Below, piece after piece: positions 44,325-52,170 of a stretch of 64,000 nucleotides of DNA. The position numbers were made by a program, and so were the translations under genes. Origin of the DNA: Paucibacter sp963740455. GTDB lineage: Bacteria; Pseudomonadota; Gammaproteobacteria; Burkholderiales; Burkholderiaceae_C. Numbering within the stretch: position 1 is the stretch's first letter; each line of letters starts with the position of its first letter. The stretch spans positions 75,592 through 139,591 of the forward strand of contig CAVUEF010000020.1 of NCBI GenBank assembly GCA_963740455.1, given 5' to 3'. The notes under the pieces were generated by a model. That model searched no databases and had not been told where the DNA came from. It saw nothing but the letters and a program-made list of their open reading frames with translations.

Positions 44325-45102
44325 AGCCGGCATCTTTTCGAGACCCGGCAGGCTGCTCAAGGCCGTGCTGAGCGTAGCGGTGTTGGCGACGCTGTCGACG
44401 GCAGCTTTGGCCCAAAGCGCGGGGGGCAACGCCAACCTGCCGCTCATCATCGGTCAGGGCGCGGGGGGGACCAGCTATTCGGTGCCGATCCAGACCCTGC
44501 TGTTCTTCACGGCCCTGGGCTTCTTGCCCGCGGTGCTCTTGATGATGACGGGCTTCACGCGCATCGCCATCGTGCTGTCGCTGCTGCGTCAGGCGCTCGG
44601 AACGCAGGCCGCACCGCCCAATCAGGTGATTCTCGGCTTGAGTCTGTTTCTGACCTTCTTCGTGATGAGTCCGACACTGGACAAGGTCTACAGCGACGCC
44701 TGGCTGCCCTATAGCGCCAACCAGATCGGCACCGAGGAGGCGCTCAAACGCGCTGAGGCGCCGATGCGCAGTTTCATGCTCAAGCAGACACGCCAGTCCG
44801 ATGTGGCCTTGTTTGCCAAGCTGGCCAAACTCGACGCGAGCGTCAAGGCGCAGGACGTGCCGTTCAAGGTGCTGGTGCCGTCTTTCGTGACGAGCGAGTT
44901 GAAAAGCGCCTTCCAGATCGGCTTTCTCATCTTCATCCCCTTCCTGATCATCGACATGATTGTGGCCAGCGTGCTGATGAGTCTGGGCATGATGATGCTG
45001 TCGCCCGTCCTGGTGGCGCTGCCTTTCAAGCTGATGCTGTTCGTGCTGGCCGATGGCTGGAACTTGCTGATCGGCTCGCTGGCAGCGAGCTTTGCAACCT
45101 GA
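44314..45102 (+). CDS. fliP: Flagellar export gate protein FliP
   Basis: About 262 residues. A cleavable signal peptide (residues about 10-34, ending ATLSTAALAQ) precedes four membrane helices with the family signatures (IQTLLFFTALGFLPAVLLMMTGFTRI and FLIFIPFLIIDMIVASVLMSLGMMML). GGAGG precedes the ATG at 44314. Normally followed at once by fliQ, but here three 61-bp repeats intervene, and the stop codon (45100-45102) touches the first repeat. Confidence 0.96.
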   Translation: MRPEAGIFSRPGRLLKAVLSVAVLATLSTAALAQSAGGNANLPLIIGQGAGGTSYSVPIQTLLFFTALGFLPAVLLMMTGFTRIAIVLSLLRQALGTQAAPPNQVILGLSLFLTFFVMSPTLDKVYSDAWLPYSANQIGTEEALKRAEAPMRSFMLKQTRQSDVALFAKLAKLDASVKAQDVPFKVLVPSFVTSELKSAFQIGFLIFIPFLIIDMIVASVLMSLGMMMLSPVLVALPFKLMLFVLADGWNLLIGSLAASFAT

Positions 45103-45284
45103 TGACTTTGTGGGACAGACCTTGAGACCCGCGCAGCGGCCGAAAGCTCTGTCACCAACTGAATGACTTTGTGGGACAGACCTTGAGACCCGCGCAGCGG
45201 CCGAAAGCTCTGTCGCCAACTGAATGACTTTGTGGGACAGACCTTGAGACCCGCGCAGCGGCCGAAAGCTCTGTCACCAACTGA
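45102..45284. repeat. Three tandem 61-bp hairpin repeats between fliP and fliQ
   Basis: Three copies (starting 45102, 45163 and 45224) of a 61-bp unit, identical except for one A-to-G change in copy 2 near the end and the edges. Each unit holds an imperfect long hairpin: GACAGA at one side and TCTGTC at the other, with CTT/AAG and CCGC/GCGG pairs and a GCA tip (about 40 bases in all). There are no unique spacers and no open frame of useful length; the 61-base period is not a multiple of three. It opens a gap of 193 bases in an otherwise tight operon. Confidence 0.9.
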
Positions 45285-45295
45285 CTAGGACCTCG

Positions 45296-45565
45296 ATGGA
45301 CGCACAACTTGTCTTCACCTTCGGCCAGCAGGGCTTGTACATGCTGCTGCTGGTCGCTGCCCCCGTGATGCTTTCGGTGCTGGCGGTGGGCGTGCTGGTC
45401 AGCGTTTTCCAGGCCGCCACGCAGATCAACGAGGCCACCTTGAGCTTCGTGCCAAAAATGCTGGCCGCTGTGGCGGTGTTGATCCTGGCGGGTCCGTGGA
45501 TGATGTCCACGCTGGTCGAATATATTCAACGCACCTTGCTGTCGATTCCACAGATTGTGGGCTAG
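45296..45565 (+). CDS. fliQ: Flagellar export gate protein FliQ
   Basis: 89 residues with two membrane helices (LYMLLLVAAPVMLSVLAVGVLV and MLAAVAVLILAGPWMM) and the linking TQINEATLSFVPK segment of FliQ. Directly follows the repeat array, separated from it by about ten bases, so its ribosome-binding site (TAGGAC before the ATG) lies just after the last hairpin. Confidence 0.94.
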   Translation: MDAQLVFTFGQQGLYMLLLVAAPVMLSVLAVGVLVSVFQAATQINEATLSFVPKMLAAVAVLILAGPWMMSTLVEYIQRTLLSIPQIVG

Positions 45566-45574
45566 GAAGCTCGC

Positions 45575-46333
45575 GTGTTCAGCGTCACCGAAGCGCAACT
45601 GCTGGCATGGATCACGCCGCTGGTATGGCCATTCCTGCGCACTTTGGCCATGTTCACCGCGATGCCAGTGTTCAATCAACGCAATATGCCGATGCGCGTG
45701 CGCATTGCCCTGGCCGGACTCACGGCCTATGCCGCGCAGGCCTCGATACCGGACATGCCCTTGGTCGCACTGGACTCGGCGCCCGCGCTGCTGCTGGTGC
45801 TGCAACAGTTGCTGATCGGGTTGAGCCTGGGCTTTGCAGTGCGCATCGTATTTGCTTCGCTCGAATTTGCCGGTGAATTGGTCGGCCTGCAAATGGGCCT
45901 GAACTACGCCGGCTTCTTCGATCCCTCGACGGGCGGTCAGGGCACGGCCACGAGTCGATTTTTCGGCACCTTGGCGGCGTTCCTGTTCATCGTCAGCAAC
46001 GGGCATTTGCTGCTCATCAACGCGGTGGTGCAAAGCTTTCAGAGCTTTCCGGTGGGCGCCGATCCGTTTGCCTTCTTGCGCACGGCGCAGCCCCAGGTAT
46101 GGGGGGCCGAGATCTTTCGCATCGGCCTGTGGGTCGCCCTGCCCTTGATCACTATGCTGCTGTTTGTGAACCTGGTGCTGGGCATCATTTCGCGCGTGTC
46201 CAGCCAGATCAATATCTATGCGGTCGGATTTCCGATCACCATCAGCGTCGGCCTGGTGGGCATGCTGATGACGCTGCCGCTGATGCAGATGCCGTTCACA
46301 CTGGCGCTGGAAAAGATGCTGGCAAACTTCTAG
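45575..46333 (+). CDS. fliR: Flagellar export gate protein FliR
   Basis: 252 residues, about six membrane helices, with ALAGLTAYAAQ, LQQLLIGLSLGFAVRIVF and NLVLGIISRVSSQINIYAVGFPITI as in FliR. Starts at GTG (45575), nine bases after fliQ. Last gene of the fliL-fliR operon; convergent with the NarL-type regulator. Confidence 0.95.
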   Translation: MFSVTEAQLLAWITPLVWPFLRTLAMFTAMPVFNQRNMPMRVRIALAGLTAYAAQASIPDMPLVALDSAPALLLVLQQLLIGLSLGFAVRIVFASLEFAGELVGLQMGLNYAGFFDPSTGGQGTATSRFFGTLAAFLFIVSNGHLLLINAVVQSFQSFPVGADPFAFLRTAQPQVWGAEIFRIGLWVALPLITMLLFVNLVLGIISRVSSQINIYAVGFPITISVGLVGMLMTLPLMQMPFTLALEKMLANF

Positions 46334-46357
46334 AGTGAAGCCGCCTGACACCGTGGT

Positions 46358-46993
46358 CTAGGAACCCACCAGTCCATTGCGGATCGCATACACCGTCATC
46401 TCGGAATTGTTCGCCAGGTTGAGCTTTTCCAGCACGCGCGCGCGGTACACGCTCACCGTCTTGGGGCTCAGCATCAGCTCTTGCGCAATGTCCGTCAGTC
46501 GCTTGCCCGAGGCAATCATCACCAGCGTCTGCAGCTCGCGATCCGACAGTTTTTGATGCGCCTGCTCGGTCGCCGAGGCGGTCAGGCTTTCCACCAGCAT
46601 CTGTGCGATCTCAGGCGTCACGTACTTGCGGCCCTGCGAGACGGTACGCACCGCCAGCACGAGCGACTGCGGATCGCCGCTCTTGTTGACATAGCCATGC
46701 GCACCGGCGCGCAAGGCGCGTATCGCGTACTGGTCCTCCGGGTACATCGAGACAATCAGCACGCGCACCTGCGAGCCTTCTTCCTTGAGCGCATGCAGCA
46801 CGTCCAGCCCCGAGCGACCCGGCATATTGATGTCGAGCACCAGCACATCACAGCCTTGCGTGCGCATCAGCGTGCGCAGTTCGGGGTAGTCGCTGGCCTC
46901 ACCCACCACTTCGATGTCGGGCGCGTCCGACAAGGTATCGCGGATGCCCCTGCGTATCAGCGCATGGTCGTCACAAAGTATCACTTGGATCAT
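46358..46993 (-). CDS. NarL/FixJ-family response regulator
   Basis: About 211 residues. Receiver (ILCDDHALIRRGI; phospho-acceptor in VLVLDINMPGRSG; Lys in GYVNKSG) and a LuxR-type HTH (KLSDRELQTLVMIASGKRLTDIAQELMLSPKTVSVYRARVLEKL). The start at 46993 overlaps the kinase stop (ATGA), so it is the kinase partner. Target genes are unknown; placement next to fliR is suggestive but not proof of a motility role. Confidence 0.92.
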   Translation of the reverse strand: MIQVILCDDHALIRRGIRDTLSDAPDIEVVGEASDYPELRTLMRTQGCDVLVLDINMPGRSGLDVLHALKEEGSQVRVLIVSMYPEDQYAIRALRAGAHGYVNKSGDPQSLVLAVRTVSQGRKYVTPEIAQMLVESLTASATEQAHQKLSDRELQTLVMIASGKRLTDIAQELMLSPKTVSVYRARVLEKLNLANNSEMTVYAIRNGLVGS

Positions 46994-48144
46994 GCTGGGC
47001 CCCATGCGGCTGGGTCGTGGTCGGTCGATGGCAAGGCACCCTCTTCGGCGCGCCGGGCGGCGTCAAGCGTGAGCGGAACCGACAGGATCAAACTGGTACC
47101 GTGACGCGTGCTGCTCAAGTCGACCCAGCCTTGCACGGTGGCGGCGCGTTCGTGCAAGCCGCGGATGCCGAAGCTGCGCTGCTTGGTCAAGTCCGCAGGG
47201 TCGATGCCACGGCCATTGTCCTTGACCTCCAGCGTGAGCACATCGCCCGCCACGCTCAGATCGATATCGACCTTCGAGGCCTGCGCATGTTTGCTGACGT
47301 TGGTGAGCGCCTCTTGCGCCATGCGGTAGGCGACCAGCGACACGCCGGGCGGCAATTGCATCTGCTCGTGGCTGGTGCTCACCCGCGTCTTGATGCCGGT
47401 GCGATTTTCGAAGCGACCCGCCATCCACTGCACCGCCGCCACCAGGCCCTGCTCCAGGATCGCGGGGCGCAGATTGTGCATGATGCGCTGGCTTGACTCG
47501 ATCGCCGAGGTCACCGTATCGAGTGCCTCCCGGGCGCGCTGCAAGACGCCGTCCGACTTGGCGTGACGCGCGATCCAGGCCAGATCGAACTTGAGGGCCG
47601 TCAGCGACCCCCCGACATCGTCGTGAATCTCGCGGGCAATCGCGGCGCGCTCCATCTCCACACTGGTTTGCAGGTGGCCGGCCAGTTCGTGCAGGCGCTG
47701 TTTGGAGCGCAGCAACTCAGCGTCGGCGCGCGTGCGCGCCTTTTGCGCCTCGGCGGCAGCAATGGCCTGCAGCAGCGCGGGCGCCAACCGGGCCAGGTTG
47801 TTCTTCAGCAAATAGTCGTTGGCGCCATTGCGCATGGCCGCCACCGCCGTGTCTTCGCCAATCTCGCCCGACACCAGGATGAAGGGCGTCTGGTAGCCAC
47901 CTGCCTTGAGCATGTCCAGCACCACCAGTCCCGAAAATCCCGGCAGGTTGAAGTCCGAAATGATGGCGTCCCAAGGCTCCTGCAAAGCCAGCGAGACGGC
48001 CGCCGTGGTGTCGACGCGCTGGGTCTGTATGTGCAAGCCGCCGCGCCGCAACTGCGCCAGCATGAGCTGATGGTCAAGGTCGGAGTCCTCGACATGCAGC
48101 ACGCGCAAGCTGCGTTGGGCGATTAGACTGGGCTCGGTTGACAT
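46990..48144 (-). CDS. REC-HisKA_3 sensor kinase
   Basis: 384 residues: an N-terminal receiver (HVEDSDLDHQLM; ISDFNLPGFSG), a coiled-coil linker, HisKA_3 (AIAREIHDDVGGSLTALKFDL, His in EIHDD) and HATPase_c (QEALTNVSKHA, DNGRGI, GIRGL). No membrane segment. A receiver at the N-terminus and kinase at the C-terminus suggest that it receives phosphate or signal from another system and passes it to the NarL-type partner encoded next to it. Confidence 0.92.
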   Translation of the reverse strand: MSTEPSLIAQRSLRVLHVEDSDLDHQLMLAQLRRGGLHIQTQRVDTTAAVSLALQEPWDAIISDFNLPGFSGLVVLDMLKAGGYQTPFILVSGEIGEDTAVAAMRNGANDYLLKNNLARLAPALLQAIAAAEAQKARTRADAELLRSKQRLHELAGHLQTSVEMERAAIAREIHDDVGGSLTALKFDLAWIARHAKSDGVLQRAREALDTVTSAIESSQRIMHNLRPAILEQGLVAAVQWMAGRFENRTGIKTRVSTSHEQMQLPPGVSLVAYRMAQEALTNVSKHAQASKVDIDLSVAGDVLTLEVKDNGRGIDPADLTKQRSFGIRGLHERAATVQGWVDLSSTRHGTSLILSVPLTLDAARRAEEGALPSTDHDPAAWGPA

Positions 48145-48439
48145 ATGAGCGAGTATGCCAAGGATGGCGGCCTCGCTTTACGGGCCTCAGCCACACCGAA
48201 GCCGCCCGATTCGTGACTCATTGGGTGTTTTGCAGGAGTACAGGCATCAATTCGGGACGGGCTTGCCGCCGATCTGAGAAAATAATCCGGCTCTTGGGGA
48301 ATGTGATCAAAGTGGTAAATGTTTGAGCCCTGTCGAATCTCTTTCGGTCAAAGATGGCGTTGCCGCCTGGCCCTCGCTCCATCCTTTGGCTTCGGGGTGC
48401 GAGGACCCGCGCCAGCGATGGCAATTTCGTGAGCCCGAG

Positions 48440-48913
48440 ATGTTAGAAGAACCGTACTCCACGCTGCCCGGGTCTGATGCCGCCCCTGCGCTGTTTCCGC
48501 TGCTGGCCGCTGCGGAGCTGCAGGATCATCTGATGACAGTGTCCAACGATCTGGATCGGCTGCAGCGCTTGCTGGACGATTCTGTCGAATCACTGACGGG
48601 ATATTTTTACGGTGCCACCGACCACGTGAAGCGCCTGCTCGAGCGCGCGGCGGCGACGCCGGGCTTCGAAGGCCGGGAGTTGCACAAGGTGATGGAGCAA
48701 ATGGCGGGGGCGGTCACGGCCCTGCAGTTTCACGACATGGCAAGCCAGTTGATTGCCCATACCAGCCAACGCTTGCGCAATTGCTCTGACCAGTTGGCCC
48801 GCGATACCTTTGGCGACGACGAAGACGGCACCACGGTGGTCGAATCGGCGCCCCTGAAACCCAACCCGGTGACCCAGGACGAGATGGACGCAGGTTCCAT
48901 CGAGCTCTTCTGA
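48440..48913 (+). CDS. CheZ-like helical protein beside cheY-cheA
   Basis: About 157 residues, mostly helical. The segment TALQFHDMASQLIAHTSQRL contains Asp and Gln four residues apart (D99, Q103), the same DxxxQ pattern as the CheZ catalytic pair (DLTGQ in the true CheZ of this window). There is no CheZ-like C-terminal CheY-binding peptide of the usual kind (it ends DEMDAGSIELF). Start is uncertain: an in-frame TTG at 48323 would give 196 residues. It lies 50 bases before cheY and probably shares its operon. A second CheY phosphatase is the best idea. Confidence 0.6.
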   Translation: MLEEPYSTLPGSDAAPALFPLLAAAELQDHLMTVSNDLDRLQRLLDDSVESLTGYFYGATDHVKRLLERAAATPGFEGRELHKVMEQMAGAVTALQFHDMASQLIAHTSQRLRNCSDQLARDTFGDDEDGTTVVESAPLKPNPVTQDEMDAGSIELF

Positions 48914-48963
48914 GTACCGACTCGATTCATTCGAAAACCCCAAGACCCCGGGAGATACCAACA

Positions 48964-49326
48964 ATGTATTCCATCCTTGCTGTGGACGACTCGGCGTCGA
49001 TGCGCCAAATGGTGAGTTTCACGCTGAAGAATGCTGGCTTCAACGTGGTGGAAGCGGTCGACGGGCAGGACGCTTGGGAAAAGGCGGGGAAACTGAGCTT
49101 CGACCTGGTGCTGACCGATCAGAACATGCCGCGCATGGACGGCATCAGCCTGACCAGGAAGTTGCGCGAAAGTCCGAAATTCAAGAACACCCCGATCCTG
49201 ATTCTGACCACCGAGTCGAGCGACCAGATGAAGCAAGCCGGTCGTGCCGCTGGCGCCACGGGATGGCTGGTGAAACCCTTCGATCCTGCCAAGCTGATCG
49301 AAGTGATCGGCAAGGTCATCCGCTAA
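48964..49326 (+). CDS. cheY: Chemotaxis response regulator CheY (copy 2)
   Basis: 120 residues, single receiver: AVDDSASMRQMVSFTLKNAGF, phospho-acceptor Asp in LVLTDQNMPRMDG, Thr/Ser in ILTTESSDQMK and Lys in LVKPFDP. It resembles the CheY encoded next to cheA in many betaproteobacteria. Paired with the CheZ-like gene upstream and cheA downstream; CheA should phosphorylate it. Confidence 0.93.
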   Translation: MYSILAVDDSASMRQMVSFTLKNAGFNVVEAVDGQDAWEKAGKLSFDLVLTDQNMPRMDGISLTRKLRESPKFKNTPILILTTESSDQMKQAGRAAGATGWLVKPFDPAKLIEVIGKVIR

Positions 49327-49349
49327 TTCAATCTCACCAGGAGCCGTTG

Positions 49350-51476
49350 ATGAGTGAGACGTTCACTGACGACGCAAGCATGAGCGCTGGCATTGACTTG
49401 AGCCAGTTCTACCAGGTCTTTTTCGAGGAAGCCGCCGAAAATCTGGACAGCATGGAGCAGTTGCTGCTCAATCTGGACATAGAAAGCGCCGACGACGAAG
49501 AGCTCAACGCCATCTTTCGCTGCGCGCATTCAATCAAAGGCGGCTCTGCCACCTTCGGTTTCACTGACGTGGCCGAACTGACGCATCAGATGGAAACGCT
49601 GCTGGACAAGCTGCGCCGCCACGAGCTGGAACCCACTTCCGACATGGTCGATGTGCTGCTGCAATCGGGCGACGCCTTGCGCGCCCAGTTGGCCCGCCAT
49701 CAAGGCTCGGGCGGCACGGTCGTCGACACCAGTGACTTGCTGGTCAGCATACGTGCGATGGCGGCTGGCCAGGCCCCCAGCCGCGCCGCGTCGCCTTCAG
49801 TCTCTGCCGGCGCACCGGCACCTCAGAAGGCAACGACGCTTGCGCCCGGCATGCGCGAGCTGGAGTTGGTGGTCGGTCCGCTGCATGACACTTCGATGGC
49901 CGACAACCTCATCGAGCTGTTCAGGGAAATTGTCGATCTGGGCAGTATCGAGCCGCTCGATGGGGGTCAGGCCGCAGACGGCATGCGCCGCTTCAAGATC
50001 ACCACCGGCTGCAGCGACAACGACTTGCTGGACTTGTTCACCTTCCACGTGGCCAGGGAGGAAGTGATGTTGATGCCGCTGTCGGCCGGCTACGGGTTTC
50101 ACGCCGGTGCGCCCGGTGCGCCGTCCGAGCCAGACCCCGATCAGGGCAATGGCTACGGCTTCTTTGAAAATGCGCCAGGCATGCCCGCGCCGGCAGCGCC
50201 CCCACCGGCGTCCAGCGACGCCAGACAAGGTGCGGTGGCGCCGACGCCGAGCAGCGGTGCGGTGGCCAAGCCAGCGTCTGCCAAGGCCGACAAGGCAGCG
50301 CCCGCCGGCATGGAATCGACGACGCTCAGGGTGTCGATCGAAAAAGTCGATCAGCTCATCAACCTGGTGGGCGAACTCGTCATCACCCAAGCCATGCTGG
50401 CGCAGAACAGCCTCAGCGTCGATCCTGGGCTGTTCAAGCAACTCAGCTCAGGTCTGGCCGATCTGGAACGCAACACGCGGGACTTGCAGGAATCGGTGAT
50501 GTCGATCCGCATGATTCCGATGTCGATGGTGTTCAGCCGCTTCCCACGCATGATGCGCGACCTTGCCGCCAAGCTGGGCAAGAAGGTCGAGTTGGTGACG
50601 CAGGGCGAGTCCACCGAACTGGACAAGGGGCTGGTCGAGAAGATCACCGATCCGCTCACCCATCTGGTGCGCAACAGCTGCGACCACGGCATCGAAATGC
50701 CGGCCGAGCGCGTCGCCAAAGGCAAGCCTGAGCAGGGCACGGTCACCCTGGTGGCTTCGCATCAGGGCGGCTCCATCGTGATCGAGGTGCGCGACGACGG
50801 CAAGGGCCTGAACCGCGAAAAATTGATCGCCAAGGCGCGCGAGCGCGGCATCGATGTGCCCGACTCGATCACCGATTCGGAAGTCTGGAACCTGATCTTC
50901 GCGCCCGGATTTTCCACCGCCGATGTGGTCACCGACGTGTCGGGGCGTGGCGTAGGCATGGACGTGGTGAAGCGCAATATCACGCAGCTCGGTGGCACGG
51001 TCGAGATCGAGTCGGCCGAAGGCTACGGCATGAAGGTCTCGGTGCGATTGCCGCTGACGTTGGCCATCATGGACGGCATGAGCGTCGGCGTGGGCGAAGA
51101 GGTCTATATCCTGCCCTTGTCGTCGGTGATCGAATCGTTCCAGGTCACGCCGGACACCGTCAAGACGGTGGGCGGCACGGGCCGCCTGGTCGAGGTGCGG
51201 CAGGAATACATGCCGGTGGTCGAGCTGGAGCGCATCTTCGATGTGCCGCGTTCCGACCCGGCGGGGGCCAGCGCCATCATGGTGGTGGTCGAGGCCGAGG
51301 GCGGCCGCGTCGCCTTGATGGTCGACGAGCTGCTGGGCCAACAACAAGTGGTGGTGAAGAACCTCGAGGCCAATTACCGCAAGGTGCCCGACGTGTCCGG
51401 TGCCACCATCATGGGCGATGGCCGCGTCGCCCTCATTCTCGACATCGGCAGCCTGGTGCGAAGGTCCAGACACTGA
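49350..51476 (+). CDS. cheA: Chemotaxis histidine kinase CheA
   Basis: About 708 residues. P1 Hpt domain with phosphorylated H60 (RCAHSIKGGSATFGF), a CheY-binding P2-like region, dimerisation P3 (KVDQLINLVGELVITQAML), catalytic P4 (LVRNSCDHGIEMP, VRDDGKGLNREKL, GRGVGMDVV) and a CheW-like P5. AGGAG precedes the ATG at 49350. The long Pro/Ala linkers around residues 140-170 and 260-310 are typical. It starts 23 bases after cheY. Confidence 0.96.
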   Translation: MSETFTDDASMSAGIDLSQFYQVFFEEAAENLDSMEQLLLNLDIESADDEELNAIFRCAHSIKGGSATFGFTDVAELTHQMETLLDKLRRHELEPTSDMVDVLLQSGDALRAQLARHQGSGGTVVDTSDLLVSIRAMAAGQAPSRAASPSVSAGAPAPQKATTLAPGMRELELVVGPLHDTSMADNLIELFREIVDLGSIEPLDGGQAADGMRRFKITTGCSDNDLLDLFTFHVAREEVMLMPLSAGYGFHAGAPGAPSEPDPDQGNGYGFFENAPGMPAPAAPPPASSDARQGAVAPTPSSGAVAKPASAKADKAAPAGMESTTLRVSIEKVDQLINLVGELVITQAMLAQNSLSVDPGLFKQLSSGLADLERNTRDLQESVMSIRMIPMSMVFSRFPRMMRDLAAKLGKKVELVTQGESTELDKGLVEKITDPLTHLVRNSCDHGIEMPAERVAKGKPEQGTVTLVASHQGGSIVIEVRDDGKGLNREKLIAKARERGIDVPDSITDSEVWNLIFAPGFSTADVVTDVSGRGVGMDVVKRNITQLGGTVEIESAEGYGMKVSVRLPLTLAIMDGMSVGVGEEVYILPLSSVIESFQVTPDTVKTVGGTGRLVEVRQEYMPVVELERIFDVPRSDPAGASAIMVVVEAEGGRVALMVDELLGQQQVVVKNLEANYRKVPDVSGATIMGDGRVALILDIGSLVRRSRH

Positions 51477-51596
51477 CGCAGGCGAGGCTTGAAATTTGCC
51501 GACCCGCTGCCTGCAACGAACTGAACACCTTGCCGTACACCGACAAGTCCCATCCCGATTGACCAGCAACTCACCGAACCACAGCCGAGGTACAGA

Positions 51597-52133
51597 ATGG
51601 AAATCATCCAAGAATCCAGCTCCACCCAATTGGCACATCCCCACAGCGGACGTGCTGCGCTGCAAACACGAGGCCCAAGCGGCGGCGAATTCCTGACCTT
51701 CCGGCTGGGCTCGGAGGAATACGGCATCGACATCCTGAAGGTGCAGGAAATCCGTTCCTACGAACCGCCCACGCGCATTGCCAATGCGCCCAATTTCATC
51801 AAAGGTGTGGTCAATCTGCGCGGCGTCATCGTACCCATCGTCGATTTGCGTCTGAAGCTGGGCTGCCCTACGGCCGAGTACAACGACTTCACCGTGGTGA
51901 TCGTGCTGAATGTGCGGGGCCGGGTGGTGGGCGCCGTGGTCGACTCGGTGTCCGACGTGTTGGAGCTGACCAAGGACGCCATCCGCGCCGCGCCTGAATT
52001 GAATGCCAGCGCCGTCGACACCAGCTACATCACGGGCATCGGCAGCGTCGCTGACCGCATGCTGATACTGATGGACATCGAAGGCCTGATGAGCAGCGCC
52101 GACATGGGCTTGATGGAGCAACTGGCCGTGTGA
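51597..52133 (+). CDS. cheW: Chemotaxis coupling protein CheW
   Basis: 178 residues. The first 30 residues are a non-conserved extension; then the CheW domain: FRLGSEEYGIDILKVQEIRSY, FIKGVVNLRGVIVPIVDLRLKLG, DFTVVIVLNV. Links CheA to receptors. 120 bases after cheA, likely the same operon. The next che genes (cheR, cheB, cheD) are absent from the window. Confidence 0.95.
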   Translation: MEIIQESSSTQLAHPHSGRAALQTRGPSGGEFLTFRLGSEEYGIDILKVQEIRSYEPPTRIANAPNFIKGVVNLRGVIVPIVDLRLKLGCPTAEYNDFTVVIVLNVRGRVVGAVVDSVSDVLELTKDAIRAAPELNASAVDTSYITGIGSVADRMLILMDIEGLMSSADMGLMEQLAV

Positions 52134-52170
52134 CCCGGTGCGCCGCGGCCGCAGTGCGCGGCGGCGCCGC

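Noticed and set aside
45102..45284. CRISPR array between fliP and fliQ
   Set aside because: The 61-base repeats abut each other with no variable spacers, and no cas gene is present.
50448..52121. Long minus-strand frame opposite cheA and cheW
   Set aside because: Antisense to cheA/cheW, rich in His, Gln and Arg, no recognisable domain.
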